The notes under the pieces are model-generated. The model had not been told where the DNA came from, made no database searches, and saw only the letters and a list, made by a program, of their open reading frames with translations. Positions 46,845 through 58,376 of a stretch of DNA of 64,000 nt are shown one piece after another. A program made the position numbers and the translations under genes. The stretch is from the NCBI GenBank assembly GCA_014898415.1, contig RCTD01000002.1, positions 1,736,001-1,800,000 of the forward strand. The letters run 5' to 3'. Numbering within the stretch: the first letter of the stretch is position 1; every line of letters begins with the position of its first letter. The DNA comes from Stromatinia cepivora. Taxonomy: Eukaryota; Ascomycota; Leotiomycetes; Helotiales; Sclerotiniaceae.

Positions 46845-47925
46845 TTAAGCGTGATCGATTGGGGATGGACCGGCGTCAATGGGGTACGAGAAAATGTTAT
46901 TGGGGCCCTCGGCCATCAATCCACCTCCACCAGGTCTCACCTGAGAAGCTGGGAGCCACAGCTTCTCATCAGAGGTAACCCACATAAGGTCAGTCCAGAG
47001 CAAAGCATCGTCTTGAACAAGAATAGATGCATATCCCTCGGGGGTAACTTTCCAGGTGGCAAGCAAGTTGGTATCGGAAACGTAGATGTTTCCATCGCCG
47101 TCGATGGTGGTTCCACCGGTACTGGGTGTCAAGGCAAAGACAGTGGTGTAGTCGCCGAGAGATGCGGCGAGGGTGCTATTGGTCAATGCAGCATCGACGT
47201 AGGCGGTCTCGATGCGGTAAAGTCCTCCGTTGCATGGCTGGTAGTAGAGGTTAGACTCCATCGGGGGAAACCTCGATTTGATCCAAACCAACAGCAAGTG
47301 TGCTACCTGCAGCACCATAACCAGGAACAAGAGTATGGTTGTACATCATAGGGAACCATGCAACGGCAGATGGGTCGTCAACAAGGACACGAACTCCATC
47401 TCCGGTTGTCATGTTCAAAACAACGAGAGCACCGGCAGTGTCGCTCAAGTAGGCAGCTTCCCCACTGGCACTAAAGCGCACGTCGCCTATACCGCTGTTG
47501 GAAGCAATGATGCTGTCGAAGTAGTAGATTTTGTCTACCTCATTGTTAGTGAGATTGCATCCTACCAACTTCGTAGATCCATTAACACCGCTTGAACCAC
47601 CATCAACCAACCAGTAACGACCATCAGGTCCGATTCTGGCACCGTCGATACTGACAAATTGAAGGCTTGGGTCGGAGCTCGAGTCACTTGCGTTGTAGGA
47701 GTTCCAGTAAGCGTCAGGATACAATACCGTAGTGTTATCGGCGAGGAGCTCTACGGTAATCGGTGGTAAAGTGGTAGAATAGCGCTGGGAAAGAAACTTG
47801 CGTCCATCAGCGGAGATGAAGATACCTTGTGTAGGTAATTCAATCGAGTACTCGAGTGTGAGGCCTGGTACAAGAGCTGCGACCAATGGAACCGAGAGGA
47901 GGGAGAGAACAGTGGCAGCAAACAT
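46845..47925 (-). CDS. Secreted yellow/major-royal-jelly-like beta-propeller protein, one apparent +1 frameshift
   Basis: Signal peptide MFAATVLSLLSVPLVAA, then LEYSIELPTQGIFISADGRK, IDGARIGPDGRYWLVDGG, DVRFSASGEAAYLSDTAGAL and YYQPCNGGLYRI, and later TIDGDGNIYVSDTN. This is the repeated blade pattern of the yellow/MRJP group (a six-bladed propeller related to SMP-30). Many sequons fit secretion. About 360 residues if read through. At 47251-47262 the frame breaks: ...IEVSPDG reaches a TAA stop at 47251, while the next frame continues SNLYYQPCNGG without loss of homology. This corresponds to one surplus base. The molecular role of fungal members is unclear, and no enzyme residue set can be claimed. 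An upstream in-frame ATG at 48009 would bury the signal peptide, so 47925 is preferred. Confidence 0.72.
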
Positions 47926-48156
47926 GGTGGAAGTGTTGTCTGATGAACTGATGTCGAATTGATGAGATGTTGACGAGCTGGAGCAGCCGATATATACTCT
48001 TGCTTTCACGACGGTCAGTTCCTGCCGTTGTAGCTTTCACGGCGATTGACGTCAAACGTCATGACGGCATGTACCTGAGTCAATTTTTGTTTTCTATATG
48101 CAGGAGAACGTCTAGACTGCTCGGAAAAATCTCCAGTCTAGGAGATTTGATAATCG
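47926..48156. other. Upstream region of the yellow-like gene
   Basis: A short promoter region. TATATACTC near 47991 and pyrimidine stretches are visible. No gene. Confidence 0.35.
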
Positions 48157-48262
48157 TGGCGCTAAGTATTACACAACTCCGAATGCGGTAGCACTTGCCA
48201 TATGGTGGTAACCCCTGGTTTCTGGCGTTCAAAATTTCGGAGTTGTGTACTTACTGGCGGCA
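48157..48262. repeat. Short inverted-repeat element, related to 44052-44636
   Basis: Left arm GTGGCGCTAAGTATTACAC followed by AACTCCGAA. The right arm is the reverse complement of GTGCCGCCAGTAAGTACAC plus AACTCCGAA. The arms are about 28 bp with small gaps, around a 50-bp centre. The words CCAGTAAGTA and AACTCCGAA also occur in the inner arms of the larger element at 44052-44636, so the two belong to one family. Confidence 0.6.
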
Positions 48263-50056
48263 CAAGTACGCGTTCTTGGTTGCAGTGCATTATCCTGAAT
48301 ATAATCTATGTTGATCGATCTCCTCTCTCCTCCTTGATCAGGAAGTTCAGATTGTGTGATCATGCCATCCATCACATGTGAGTGATGGCATTCCAATTGA
48401 GGACTGCGGGTTACTTGAGCTCAACGTGAAGTTGTGAACGGTTTCTGCCCATCAATTCCTGTACAAGTCCAAAATTTACCAGTAACACGTGCCAACAATA
48501 AGCAACTCGGTATGGAAGGTCCCCACAATCTGATAAACCCGTCGGACTGCACCAGTACTTCTAGGTGAACGTGGGGCACCAGGATGACGGCAGGACCATG
48601 TCCAATCACGGGTACGTAATCCCAATATAACGAGGTTTCTTCAACAAGGTGGTGTTCATCTTGACACTAGGGCTTATCCCCGAAGAATCTTCAGTATCAA
48701 AGCGGAGCTATGGCTGCCGTTTGACAATTTTGGTAAGCACTTACTTGATTAATCATTTATCTTCAATATGAAGTACCGGTTCATTGCATGTTTTAATGTT
48801 TTATGCTCACCCGCGCCCGGGTTAGTGAGAGCCTCATTAAAGCTTATTTACATGGCCCACCTATCGCATACTGACGAAGATTATGATTTGCGTGGCTGGT
48901 CGATACTTCTCTGAGTTACCGACCACATGACCGATTAGAGCCTCAAATCTCCTAGTGGGCTTAGTTCTTAGAAAGGTTAATCAATACATTTTCATCAGGT
49001 TTGTCTAAACTGTGCTTCCTCTGAAGAGAATGGAAATGGGTCAAATCACGTGAGTCGGTACATTTTGGCATTTCTCGCCGCACTCACCCTTCTTGGTCTT
49101 CGGGTCGTAGGATACATCTCGGAGCACTTGCTGGACGTTATTGCGATGAGTGTTCCATGTGAAATTCCTTCAACGGTATGTGCTTGGTAGATCGTTCGTC
49201 CTGAAAAGATCAAACCAAGAAAGGTAGTCGTGACAGAACATCCACGGACTTGTAACCTTCGGGGCTTAAAGCCTTATGAGTTTATGTGAAGATATCTTTG
49301 ACATCCAACAAGATGTTTCGAAGAATCTTTTTTTCGCAAAGCAATTCCCATGCCAATATCATTTTTCTATCCCGAAGTTGAGCCAACGGATTGTTGGTCT
49401 ATAATATCTTGCAGACAACACATCGGTGATGTTGTGGACGACACGAGTAACGAACCAATGAATAGAAGGAAAGTCTTCCGAGGTGGAGTGCTCCACGAGT
49501 TACACCGGTGCTTTGAAGCTTGAAGCATACTATATCCGTCAGTAGGAGAATTGTTCTTGGGCATTACTCTTCTATATTTCATCCATTTTCATGAAGACAT
49601 CATGGGTTTCTACCCAATCGGCAAAGTTCCCCAAATTGTTCCCCAAATTTACCTCTCCATATTATTTTTTGCTAGGGCGGAGTTTTTTTTTTAAAGGGTT
49701 CCTGACTAGCTCTTTATGCGACCGGATAAGGTAGGTTAAGCTTATCAAACATAGAACTTATCCTGAACATATATCCACAATAATACCTTATCGTTCGAAA
49801 AAAAAAAATTGTCAAGGTGGCAGGTTCTGCGCATTATCAGTACAATGCGTCGACGTCTAAATTTTCAAATATTCTGTGGAAACCGTGTTCGGTGGTCTGA
49901 CAGCTGGATATAAGTATATCTTTACATTTGCTTCTACTTATCTCTCTCTCTATTTTTAGCTGTTCTCTTGTTCTCTCATGCTCGCTGGAAGTATCCTCAC
50001 CTGTGTGTATCTCTATCATTTCTTTACTACCTCATAATTTCTTTGACCTCGAAGAA
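48263..50056. other. Intergenic, 1.8 kb, no gene supported
   Basis: No convincing gene. On the minus strand near 49030-49140 one frame reads VLRDVSYDPKTKKGECGEKC before a stop, which looks like a fragment of a small cysteine-containing protein but has no start or extension. The final 150 bp are the C/T-rich promoter of the sugar transporter. Confidence 0.35.
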
Positions 50057-51797
50057 ATGATCAATTTCTCCTCTTGCAAACCATGGCTCTCCAAATGCCT
50101 AACAATGCCCCCAAAATACATACAAGCATCCGTCATTATATCGATTGGTGGTATTCTATTTGGTCTTGATACAGGGACTATCGCTCCTTTGACAGTGATG
50201 CCTCAATTCGATGAAACTTTCGGTACACTCTCTTCAACCGTCGTACGTATATTCTTCCCCCTTCGTTTCCTCGCTTATCCCATTTAACTAAATCTAACAC
50301 AATTCTCCCGTCCAGCACGGTCTCGTGGTTTCCACAATCCTCATACCTGCGGCACTTTCCTCAATGTTCACCGGCCATTTAGCCAATGCCCTCGGTCGCT
50401 TAGCAGCTACTGCAATCGGCTCCTTCATCTTTGGTATTGGCGCAGCCATTGAATGTTCATCTTTTCACCTCCCTCAACTTTTTGTTGGTCGTGCTATCAA
50501 AGGAATCGGCGAGGGCCTTTTCCTAAGCACATTAACTGTTTATATCACCGAGATATCACCCCCTTCCCAACGAGGTACTTTAGCTAGTCTTCCGCAACTT
50601 GCTACCACTTTGGGATGTCTTGCAGGCTATTTTATGTGTTATGGTTCTGTGGACATAGAATCAAGCTTGAGTTGGAGATTACCGTTTGCGGTACAAGCAA
50701 TTATTGCATTCTTGTTCACTGCTAGCACTTTGTTATTCCTACCGCAAAGTCCAAGATGGTTAGCAGCCAGGGGAAAGTTTGAGGAAGCGGAACGAGTATG
50801 GTTGAATCTCGAGGTGCCGGATAAGGAGAGAGAAGGGGTGAAACAGGAGGTAGATGATAATGAGAAAGTAGATCAGGAAGTTAAGACAAAAGATATATTT
50901 GCAATTTTCGCACCGGATGCGTGGAAGAGAACAGTTTTGGGTTTATTCTTGATGGGGATGCAGCAGGCGACTGGTATTGATGGTGTTTTATATGTATGTC
51001 TCTTCGACCTTTTTTTCACTCCTTCCACATTTCATAAAACCAGAACTATGAAAACTAATAAAACCAGTACGCACCTCTCCTCTTCCAATCTGCTGGCTTA
51101 ACTTCCTCAACTGCGTCATTTCTCGCGTCGGGCATTTCCGCACTCCTGATTTTCCTCACCACTATCCCAACCTTTATCCTCGCCGATAAATGGGGTCGCA
51201 GAACTAGCACCATCGTTGGTGGCTCTCTCTACATCGGACAGGTCATCGTAATGTTCATCATCGCCTCTCTACGCTTCCGATTCCGTTCATTCCTCTTATG
51301 GCGCTGGTCGCTGGGTCGTCATCATCTGCATCTACCTCTTCGCCATTGTATTTGCTGCAACATGGGCTGTGACGTTCAAAGTATACGTCTCTGAAATCCA
51401 AAGTGCTAAAACGAGGGCTGGAGCAACGAGTCTGAGTTTGAGTGCTAATTGGTTAGTTAATTGGATAATAGCGTTCACGACGCCAATCTTCCTGGCTAAG
51501 AGTGCGAGTGGATGTTATTGGTTGTGGGGAAGTGCGGCCTTAGTGACAGTTATTGTGGCGTTGATTTGGATGCCGGAGACTATGGGGAAGAGTTTGGAGG
51601 AGATTGATGCTAGTTTTAGGAAGGGGGATAGTAAGGGCACTGTTAGTGAAAGTGGGGTTGTGGAGCTGGGACCAGTGGACTGGTTGGGGGATCAGGATGA
51701 GGATACTACTGAGAGGGACGACAAACACAACATGAAAGTTACTTCGAGGGTTGTGGTCGATACCGCTGCTTCGAGCTCCACTGTGTCACTGTCGTAA
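50057..51797 (+). CDS. MFS sugar transporter, one apparent +1 frameshift
   Basis: Plasma-membrane sugar:proton symporter-type protein of the major facilitator superfamily, about 530 residues and 12 predicted helices. Exons 50057-50242, 50316-50993 and 51068-51797. Sugar-porter signatures: GGILFGLDTGTI in helix 1, GRAIKGIGEG and EISPPSQRG, LPQSPRWLAARGK between helices 6 and 7, LMGMQQATGIDGVLYYAPLLFQ split by intron 2, LADKWGRRT, and PETMGKSLEEID at the end. In exon 3 the frame changes at 51266-51270: VIVMFIIAS is followed in the next frame by YASDSVHSSYGAGRW. One surplus base (or two missing) explains it, and the exon arithmetic closes with one removed. The loop after helix 6 is acidic and variable. 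Sugar specificity is unknown. Confidence 0.85.
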
Positions 51798-53389
51798 TTC
51801 GGTATGGATTTTGAACAGAGGGTTTCATGAATGGTCTTTCCGTACATCAAACGAGATGGAATACAAGGTTAACGATTAATAATAACATACAACAAGTGAT
51901 AAAAAGCTAAAGAGGCCAGACTGACATTGGCTAAGGATAGAATTGGTATAGAACACAATGTAAATACCAGCAGCAAATTAAAATCACAATTATACCTGAA
52001 GCTAAGACTATATGAATACGAACTATATGAATACGAACTATATGAATACGAAGTACTATAAATAATACAATTGAAAGATGTCCGAACACCATCCATCAAT
52101 TACCAATTCACCAATTTAAAAATCTACCTGGCTCTTTTATTATATAATCCAAACCCATCCTTAACAAATAGCTATTAGAGCTACTATAATTGATTAAACT
52201 CAAAATCATTACCCAACCTGCCCGAAAGCTAACCCTAACACAAAGGACGAAAAGAGTATAACATAACCCTCATCAAACAACATTAAGGAAAGAAAACACA
52301 ACGCTTCTTCCCTCCAATCATTCATATTATATATACCTATTATATAGAGTTTCGGGCTCTGTGCCACCCATGCGTCATATCTTAATTTGATATTGGACTC
52401 ACACCACCTTATTGTGATGAGTGTTTCAGACATACAAAATATACAAAATATGGACAAGGCACAAATATCATGGTTCCAATGTTGCTACTTACTTGCGGAC
52501 TTGACATCGGCATGCGATAACAAAAGATTTTGATCACCTGATCCATTTTGAATACGCCAACGCGCCCCATGGTATAGTTCCTCTAGCTCATCAATCAATC
52601 ATATGCATAACGCGCTTCGCAATCGAACATCTCTCTGGACCAACTCACAAAACACAAAGCACTTTCCAAAAGGCCTTTACTGCAATACCAAATCATTTGA
52701 TAGATACGGAGAGCCTTACACGATGTTGTAACGGTATACATGCATCGGACACCTGAATGCTCAAGGCTCCGTGATTTGTTTGGTCTTCAATGCTTGACTA
52801 TTGTCCGAAGATCAAAATCTCCCAGAATAGTTTTCTTCAGCCGCATATAATAGTTTAACATCATTTACACCTAGTATGGACTAGTTTTCATAGATCTATG
52901 GTAAATTTCAATTAGGACTACGCCTTTCAGCTCGAAAAACCTGATATCATTGATGTCCCTACTGCAAATGAAAACACCATGGTAGAACGGGCAATGCAAT
53001 TCACGAGAATAGGTGGAGATGAGTATCACAAATCATAATTGTGTCACTTCCACAAACTTTGGATAAGATGGATGTGATCCAGATTCTTATCAGGAAGTGC
53101 CGGTTGTACCGCATTGACTTGACTCATTTCGTCCTTGCTTTTATATCAATCTTTCTGCTGCTTCCCCTTCCTCATCCTATACTGTTCGGCGCTTCATTCT
53201 TTTCCAATTGACCCAAAGACAACTTTCACATTCCTTTAATCTGTTTTCTTTTTTTCTCTTTTTCACTCCTTTACAATCTTTTACACTCTTACACTCCTTC
53301 ACACTCCTTTACACTCATATTTCGCTTTCGAAATGAACTTTCATTGAATTCAAGAACATCTTCAACCACAGCAACAACGCGTTAAAAAT
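51798..53389. other. Intergenic, 1.6 kb, no gene recognised
   Basis: AT-rich. It includes a 15-bp tandem (ACTATATGAATACGA, three copies near 52008-52051). The last 120 bp before the GH55 start are strongly pyrimidine-rich with repeated TTTACACTC, a typical promoter-proximal CT tract. Confidence 0.45.
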
Positions 53390-56061
53390 ATGGGCCTCTA
53401 TAACTTCTTTCTATTCCTGTCTTTGAACCTCAGTTTCATGAGTGTGACTTCAACCTTCATCTCTACCACTACCATTCACCTCGCATCAGCTCAAAGACCA
53501 TCGGCAACAATCACACCCTTTAAAATTTTTCCTAATATCACCACGACAACAAATACTTCCGCCCCATCGTATTGGCTCGAAGAAATCTCTCATCAGGGAC
53601 TTGCACCGTTCAATTTGAATGATACTTCATATCAGGTATTCAGAAATGTGAAAGACTTTGGAGCCAAAGGTTGATATCATCACACTTTTGTACCCATTCA
53701 TGAGAGCTAGGCTAATATCGTGAAGGGGATGGTATCACCGATGATACTGCTGCTATTAACAAAGCCATCAGTTCAGGCGAAAGATGCGAGCCTGGCGTGT
53801 GTCAATCTACGACGACATCACCTGCAGTGGTTTACTTCCCAGCTGGGACATATCTCATCTCATCCTCAATCATTGATTACTACCTCACTCAAATCATAGG
53901 TAATCCGAATGATCTCCCTGTACTGAAGGCTACCGCCGGGTTCCAAGGATTTGGATTGATCGATGGAGATATTTACGGAGCCAACGGACTCGATTTCGGG
54001 GCAACAAATGTCTTTTATCGCCAAATTCGTAATCTGGTGTTGGATTTGACGGCGATTCCATCTAATTCTTCAGCCTATGGGATCCACTGGCCTACTGCCC
54101 AAGCTACCAGCCTACAGAACATTGTGTTCAAAATGAGCGATGCAAATGGAACTCAACATCAAGGATTGTTTATCGAATCAGGTACGTAGACAACCTGACG
54201 AAAGCTTCATCTCTTGCTCGCCAATTTCACGAATTTCACTCATATTCTGGAATAATACCAGACCGCACTTTATTTTGACTTATGCATTTTGGCTTACACG
54301 AAATAGGCTCGGGCGGCTTCATGAACGATTTGATTTTCAATGGTGGGATGATAGGAGCTGCATTCGGTAATCAGCAATTTACCGTTCGAAATTTAACCTT
54401 CAACAATGTTGTAACAGCAATTCGGCAGAGTTGGGATTGGGGATGGACATATCTGAACATCAATATCAATAATTGCACCACTGGGTTAGACATTTCCTCA
54501 GGTGGATCATCAGCTGAAGCTGTAGTGTCCGCCACATTGATTGACAGTAGCTTCACAAATACCGAGGTCGCCATTATCACCGCTTACAATGGTTCGTCTT
54601 TGCCAGAAGCTGCTGGGAACCTCATTCTTGATAACATCCGTTTGACGAATGTTCCGGTTGCCATACAGGAATCTGAAAATACAGTTTTGGCTGGGAAGAG
54701 GAACGGATTAATGGTAATCAGTGGATGGGGGGAAGGAAACGAATATGACCCAAATGGCCCCACCCACTTTGAGGGACCAATTGTGTCTTTCCCTCGCTCT
54801 GAATCTTTATCTCCTGGTGGGAAGTTCTACGCTCGCTCAAAGCCTCAATACGAAAACTCTCCGCTTTCTGAAATCGTTTCAGTTCGTACAGCGGGTGCAG
54901 CTGGAGATGGAGTTACTGACGACACGATGGCATTGAACGAGGTATTTGAGTATGCGGCCATCGCCAACAAGATTGTCTATATCGATAGTGGAATTTATAA
55001 AGTGACTTCGACCGTCCATATTCCATCGTGTTCGAGGATTGTCGGTGAATCATATCCAGTTATCATGGGATCGGGACCATTTTTCACTAATATTGTTCAT
55101 CCCCAACCTGTCGTTCAAGTTGGCTTTCCTTTCGAATCCGGAAATGTTGAATGGTCAGATACGATTGTTTCGACTCAAGGATATATGGGTGGAGCTATAT
55201 TGGTTGAATGGAATCTAGCCAGTCCGGCGAATTCTCCTTCCGGACTATGGGACGTCCACACACGAATCGGTGGATTTGCCGGGTCTGATCTGCAGTTAGA
55301 TCGCTGTCCCGCGACTCCTAATAATACGAGCATCGTTCTTGAATGTAGAGCAGCTTTCATGTCGATTCACATCACCGAGTATGCTTCCGGTCTCTACCTA
55401 GAAAATAACTGGTTTTGGGTTGCCGACCACGACATTGATGACCCTGACTTATCCCAAATCTCAATCTATGCCGGCCGTGGACTTTATTGCGAGTCTAAAA
55501 TTGGTGCTATATGGCTTATTGGAACGGCAGTCGAGCATCACACTTTATATCAATACCAATTTGATAATACAAGAGATATTTTCGCGGGACAAATTCAGAC
55601 AGAAACGGCATATTATCAACCGAATCCCAATGCAATATACCCCTTTCCAGCATTGGCTGAATGGAATGATCCGGATTTCGTGGCCACGTGTGGAAATGCA
55701 ACCGGAGGAAACTGCGCGGAAGGGTGGGGTCTTCGAATCATAGACAGCGAATGTGTTTATGTATACGGTGCTGGATTGTACAGTTTCTTTGATAATTATA
55801 ATACCTGTAAGTTGGTTAGGTCTATTTCAATTGATGATCGTCTCACTAACATATCCAGCGTGCTCTGATCAAGGAAATGGTGAAGCTTGTCAAGCTAGAA
55901 TCATTAGTCTCGAGGGGAATAATACGAATATTGGTGTTTACAATCTGAATACAGTAGGTATCACAAATATGATCACTATTGATGGAAGAGATTTTGGGAA
56001 TTATTCGGATAATCTTGCTGGGTTTGTGGACCATATTGCTTTATTTAGGAGTGAGTGGTGA
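53390..56061 (+). CDS. GH55 exo-beta-1,3-glucanase
   Basis: Secreted enzyme releasing glucose or gentiobiose from beta-1,3-glucan. Exons 53390-53669, 53726-54181, 54307-55806 and 55859-56061 give 812 residues with exact phases. The N-terminus has a hydrophobic signal (FFLFLSLNLSFMSV) extended to about residue 35. Two pectate-lyase-like beta-helix halves follow: VKDFGAKGDGITDDTAAINK with VVYFPAGTYLISS, then VRTAGAAGDGVTDDTMALNE with IVYIDSGIYKVTS. Between them are IHWPTAQATSLQNIVF and SGGFMNDLIFNGG. This two-repeat architecture with DGxTDDT motifs defines the family. Late motifs WFWVADHDIDD and GRGLYCES match the active-site cleft region. Many sequons. Roles known for the family are glucan degradation, autolysis and mycoparasitism; which applies here is not visible. 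Confidence 0.95.
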
Positions 56062-56600
56062 TGTTGAGATGGTGGCATGTCTTTGAGGATACATAGGGAC
56101 CTTTCTTTGTGAGATATTACATCAAGCTTGTTTCATATAAATAGAAAGAACCATAGATACTCCAGCTTGTTCAAGTACAGATCAACACCTTCTACCACCT
56201 CATCGCAGATACCATTTTCAAAGGACATTCTATTCACCATCTTCAACAAATAAAATTTCCCCAAAGAAAAGCTACCTCTCCCAAATCTGACCTAGCACTC
56301 CCATCCAAACAAAGAAAATACACAAGGAAATAAACTTAATTCAATTTTGTTGCATATCTCACCAACATATCATCTCCCGATCGCACATATTGGAAAATCC
56401 TCTAATATCGATAATATGGTGATACAAAGAAAGGAGTATTACTCAGTCTAAACTTGTATCCATATCCGTATTCATATATATTTCTATCAACAAACCAACC
56501 CATACCTAACCAAATCATCAACAAAGAACCCCCCTCCCCCAATCTAAATCCAAATCCAAATCTTACCCCTATGCAAATCATATCTTAGTGGGGGCTACGG
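56062..56600. other. Transition from gene-containing to AT-rich DNA
   Basis: The 3' flank of GH55, then CCAAATCCAAATCC-type simple sequence. GC content falls sharply after about 56600. No gene. Confidence 0.5.
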
Positions 56601-57563
56601 GTGTTAAAAAACAATGACTTGATAATTTAAGATTTGTTATATAATATAGCATAAAACACAATATTAAATACATTTTAGAATGATAATATTATATATAAAA
56701 GTATATTATATACAAAAGTAAATTGTATATAACGTGGTTTATCAGCGAGCGGACTATATCACCGAGCGGGCCATTTTTACCTCAATTTATCATTTCAAAT
56801 CTATATTATTTAACAATAATTAAATCAATTGATTGAAATTATCAAGAATCTAATAATCTAGGATCTATTATATTATTCTAACAAATTTTTGAATTATAAT
56901 CAGTCTTTCTATATTTACTACAATATCGATTAATAAATGATTCTTTATTAGAATTTCCTTCATTTTGATATTCATTATATTGAATCTGATTATCAATTTT
57001 TTGTTGTGATAATATATTTTCAGCTTTTTGTTCAATAAGTATTCCTTTATTATATAATTGAATTTTTTTAGTATATAGATATTTATTTAATATCTCATTT
57101 GCTCTTCGAAATATACGATTTTCAACATTCAAAAATATAACTTTATATATTAATCTCTTTATATCTTTAACTAAAACTTGTATAATCTCAAATATAAATA
57201 TAAAAGAACTTGATTGATAATAAATCATTCAAGTTTTTATTAAAATTGATTATAAAAAAGTCTCAATTGAATTATAAAGAGTTTAAAAGATCCAGGAATT
57301 GATAAATTCCAAGAAAATAGATAAAAAAATAAAAGTACAAATTCTAATATCTAATTTTGAAAATATAAATTAAGGATCGAATAATATTAAATCTGCTTCT
57401 CGAAAATCAGCTTTTATATTCTGAATAATAAATAATTATAAATATATAACTTTGAAAACTATAAAAAATTCAATCTTAATAATATAATTAATATAAGCTT
57501 TGATAAATCCTTCAATTTGATAACTATATAAACATTTGAATTGTCGGAATATGAATCGCGTGC

Positions 57564-57664
57564 ATGGTAAGGATGGTAAGGATGGTAAGGATGGTAAGGA
57601 TGGTAAGAATGGTAAGGATGGTAAGGATGGTAAGGATGGTAAGGATGGTAAGGATGGTAAGGAT
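57564..57664. repeat. 9-bp tandem array ATGGTAAGG, about 11 units
   Basis: Units are identical except one (GGTAAGAAT). It sits inside the AT-rich block but keeps G and C. Just downstream ATTAGTGC TC GCACTAAT (about 57675-57692) is a perfect inverted repeat. Confidence 0.95.
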
Positions 57665-58312
57665 CACATACGTATTAGTGCTCGCACTAATGCTTCGGCA
57701 TACACCATTATATAGTTCTTCATCTTTTATAGATTCTAATTCTCAAAATAAATCAAAATATATTAATAAAGAAGTTCTATATATTTGTTGATAAGCTTTA
57801 TTTCCTTATATATAGTTATTCTGATACTGATTAATTATTTATTATAATAATATTATAAATCAGATATTAGGAACTAGTACGAAGAGTTATAAATTCTAAA
57901 TCAATTTTGATTTTGTCTTTGTAATTGAATAAAGATATTTCGTTATAAAATGAAGCATTTTTATATTAAGGAATAAATCTTTAATTATTAAACAATCTAA
58001 AAGAATCGAAGGATCAAGAATAACAATTATCTAATAGTAAATTTAAAGTTCACTTTTTGATTCAATTATTTTGTATTTATTATATATTTATCAAATAGTA
58101 TAGAGTATATATCTGAAGAAAATTTGAAAGCAATTTCGAGTTTTTCGCTATACCCACTTTCTCACGAAAACCTATTTTCTTATGAAAAACCATTTCACTT
58201 ATTTATTTTATACAAATTATCAATAATACACGAGATTGATCAATTCGATTTGATTAATTTCATTATCCTAATCGTTCCGTTTATTTCGATCAAACCCGTT
58301 TCGATCAAACTC

Positions 58313-58376
58313 GATCAATTTGGTCAATTTTGGTCAATTTAATCAATTTTGGTCAATTTTGGTCAATTTTGGTCGA
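58313..58376. repeat. GGTCAATTTT array, about six units
   Basis: Ten-base units with one AATCAATTTT variant, preceded by related TTTCGATCAAAC copies. It lies within the AT-rich block. Confidence 0.85.

Noticed and set aside
56878..57228. 116-codon minus-strand frame in the AT-rich block
   Set aside because: Ile/Lys/Asn-biased translation of AT-rich DNA; no motif that I can connect to a transposon protein.
57564..57664. CRISPR-like array
   Set aside because: Units are contiguous 9-mers without spacers, in a eukaryote; it is a minisatellite.
57564..57791. Open frame encoding a Met-Val-Arg repeat
   Set aside because: Translation of the 9-bp tandem array in AT-rich DNA; no sign of a gene.
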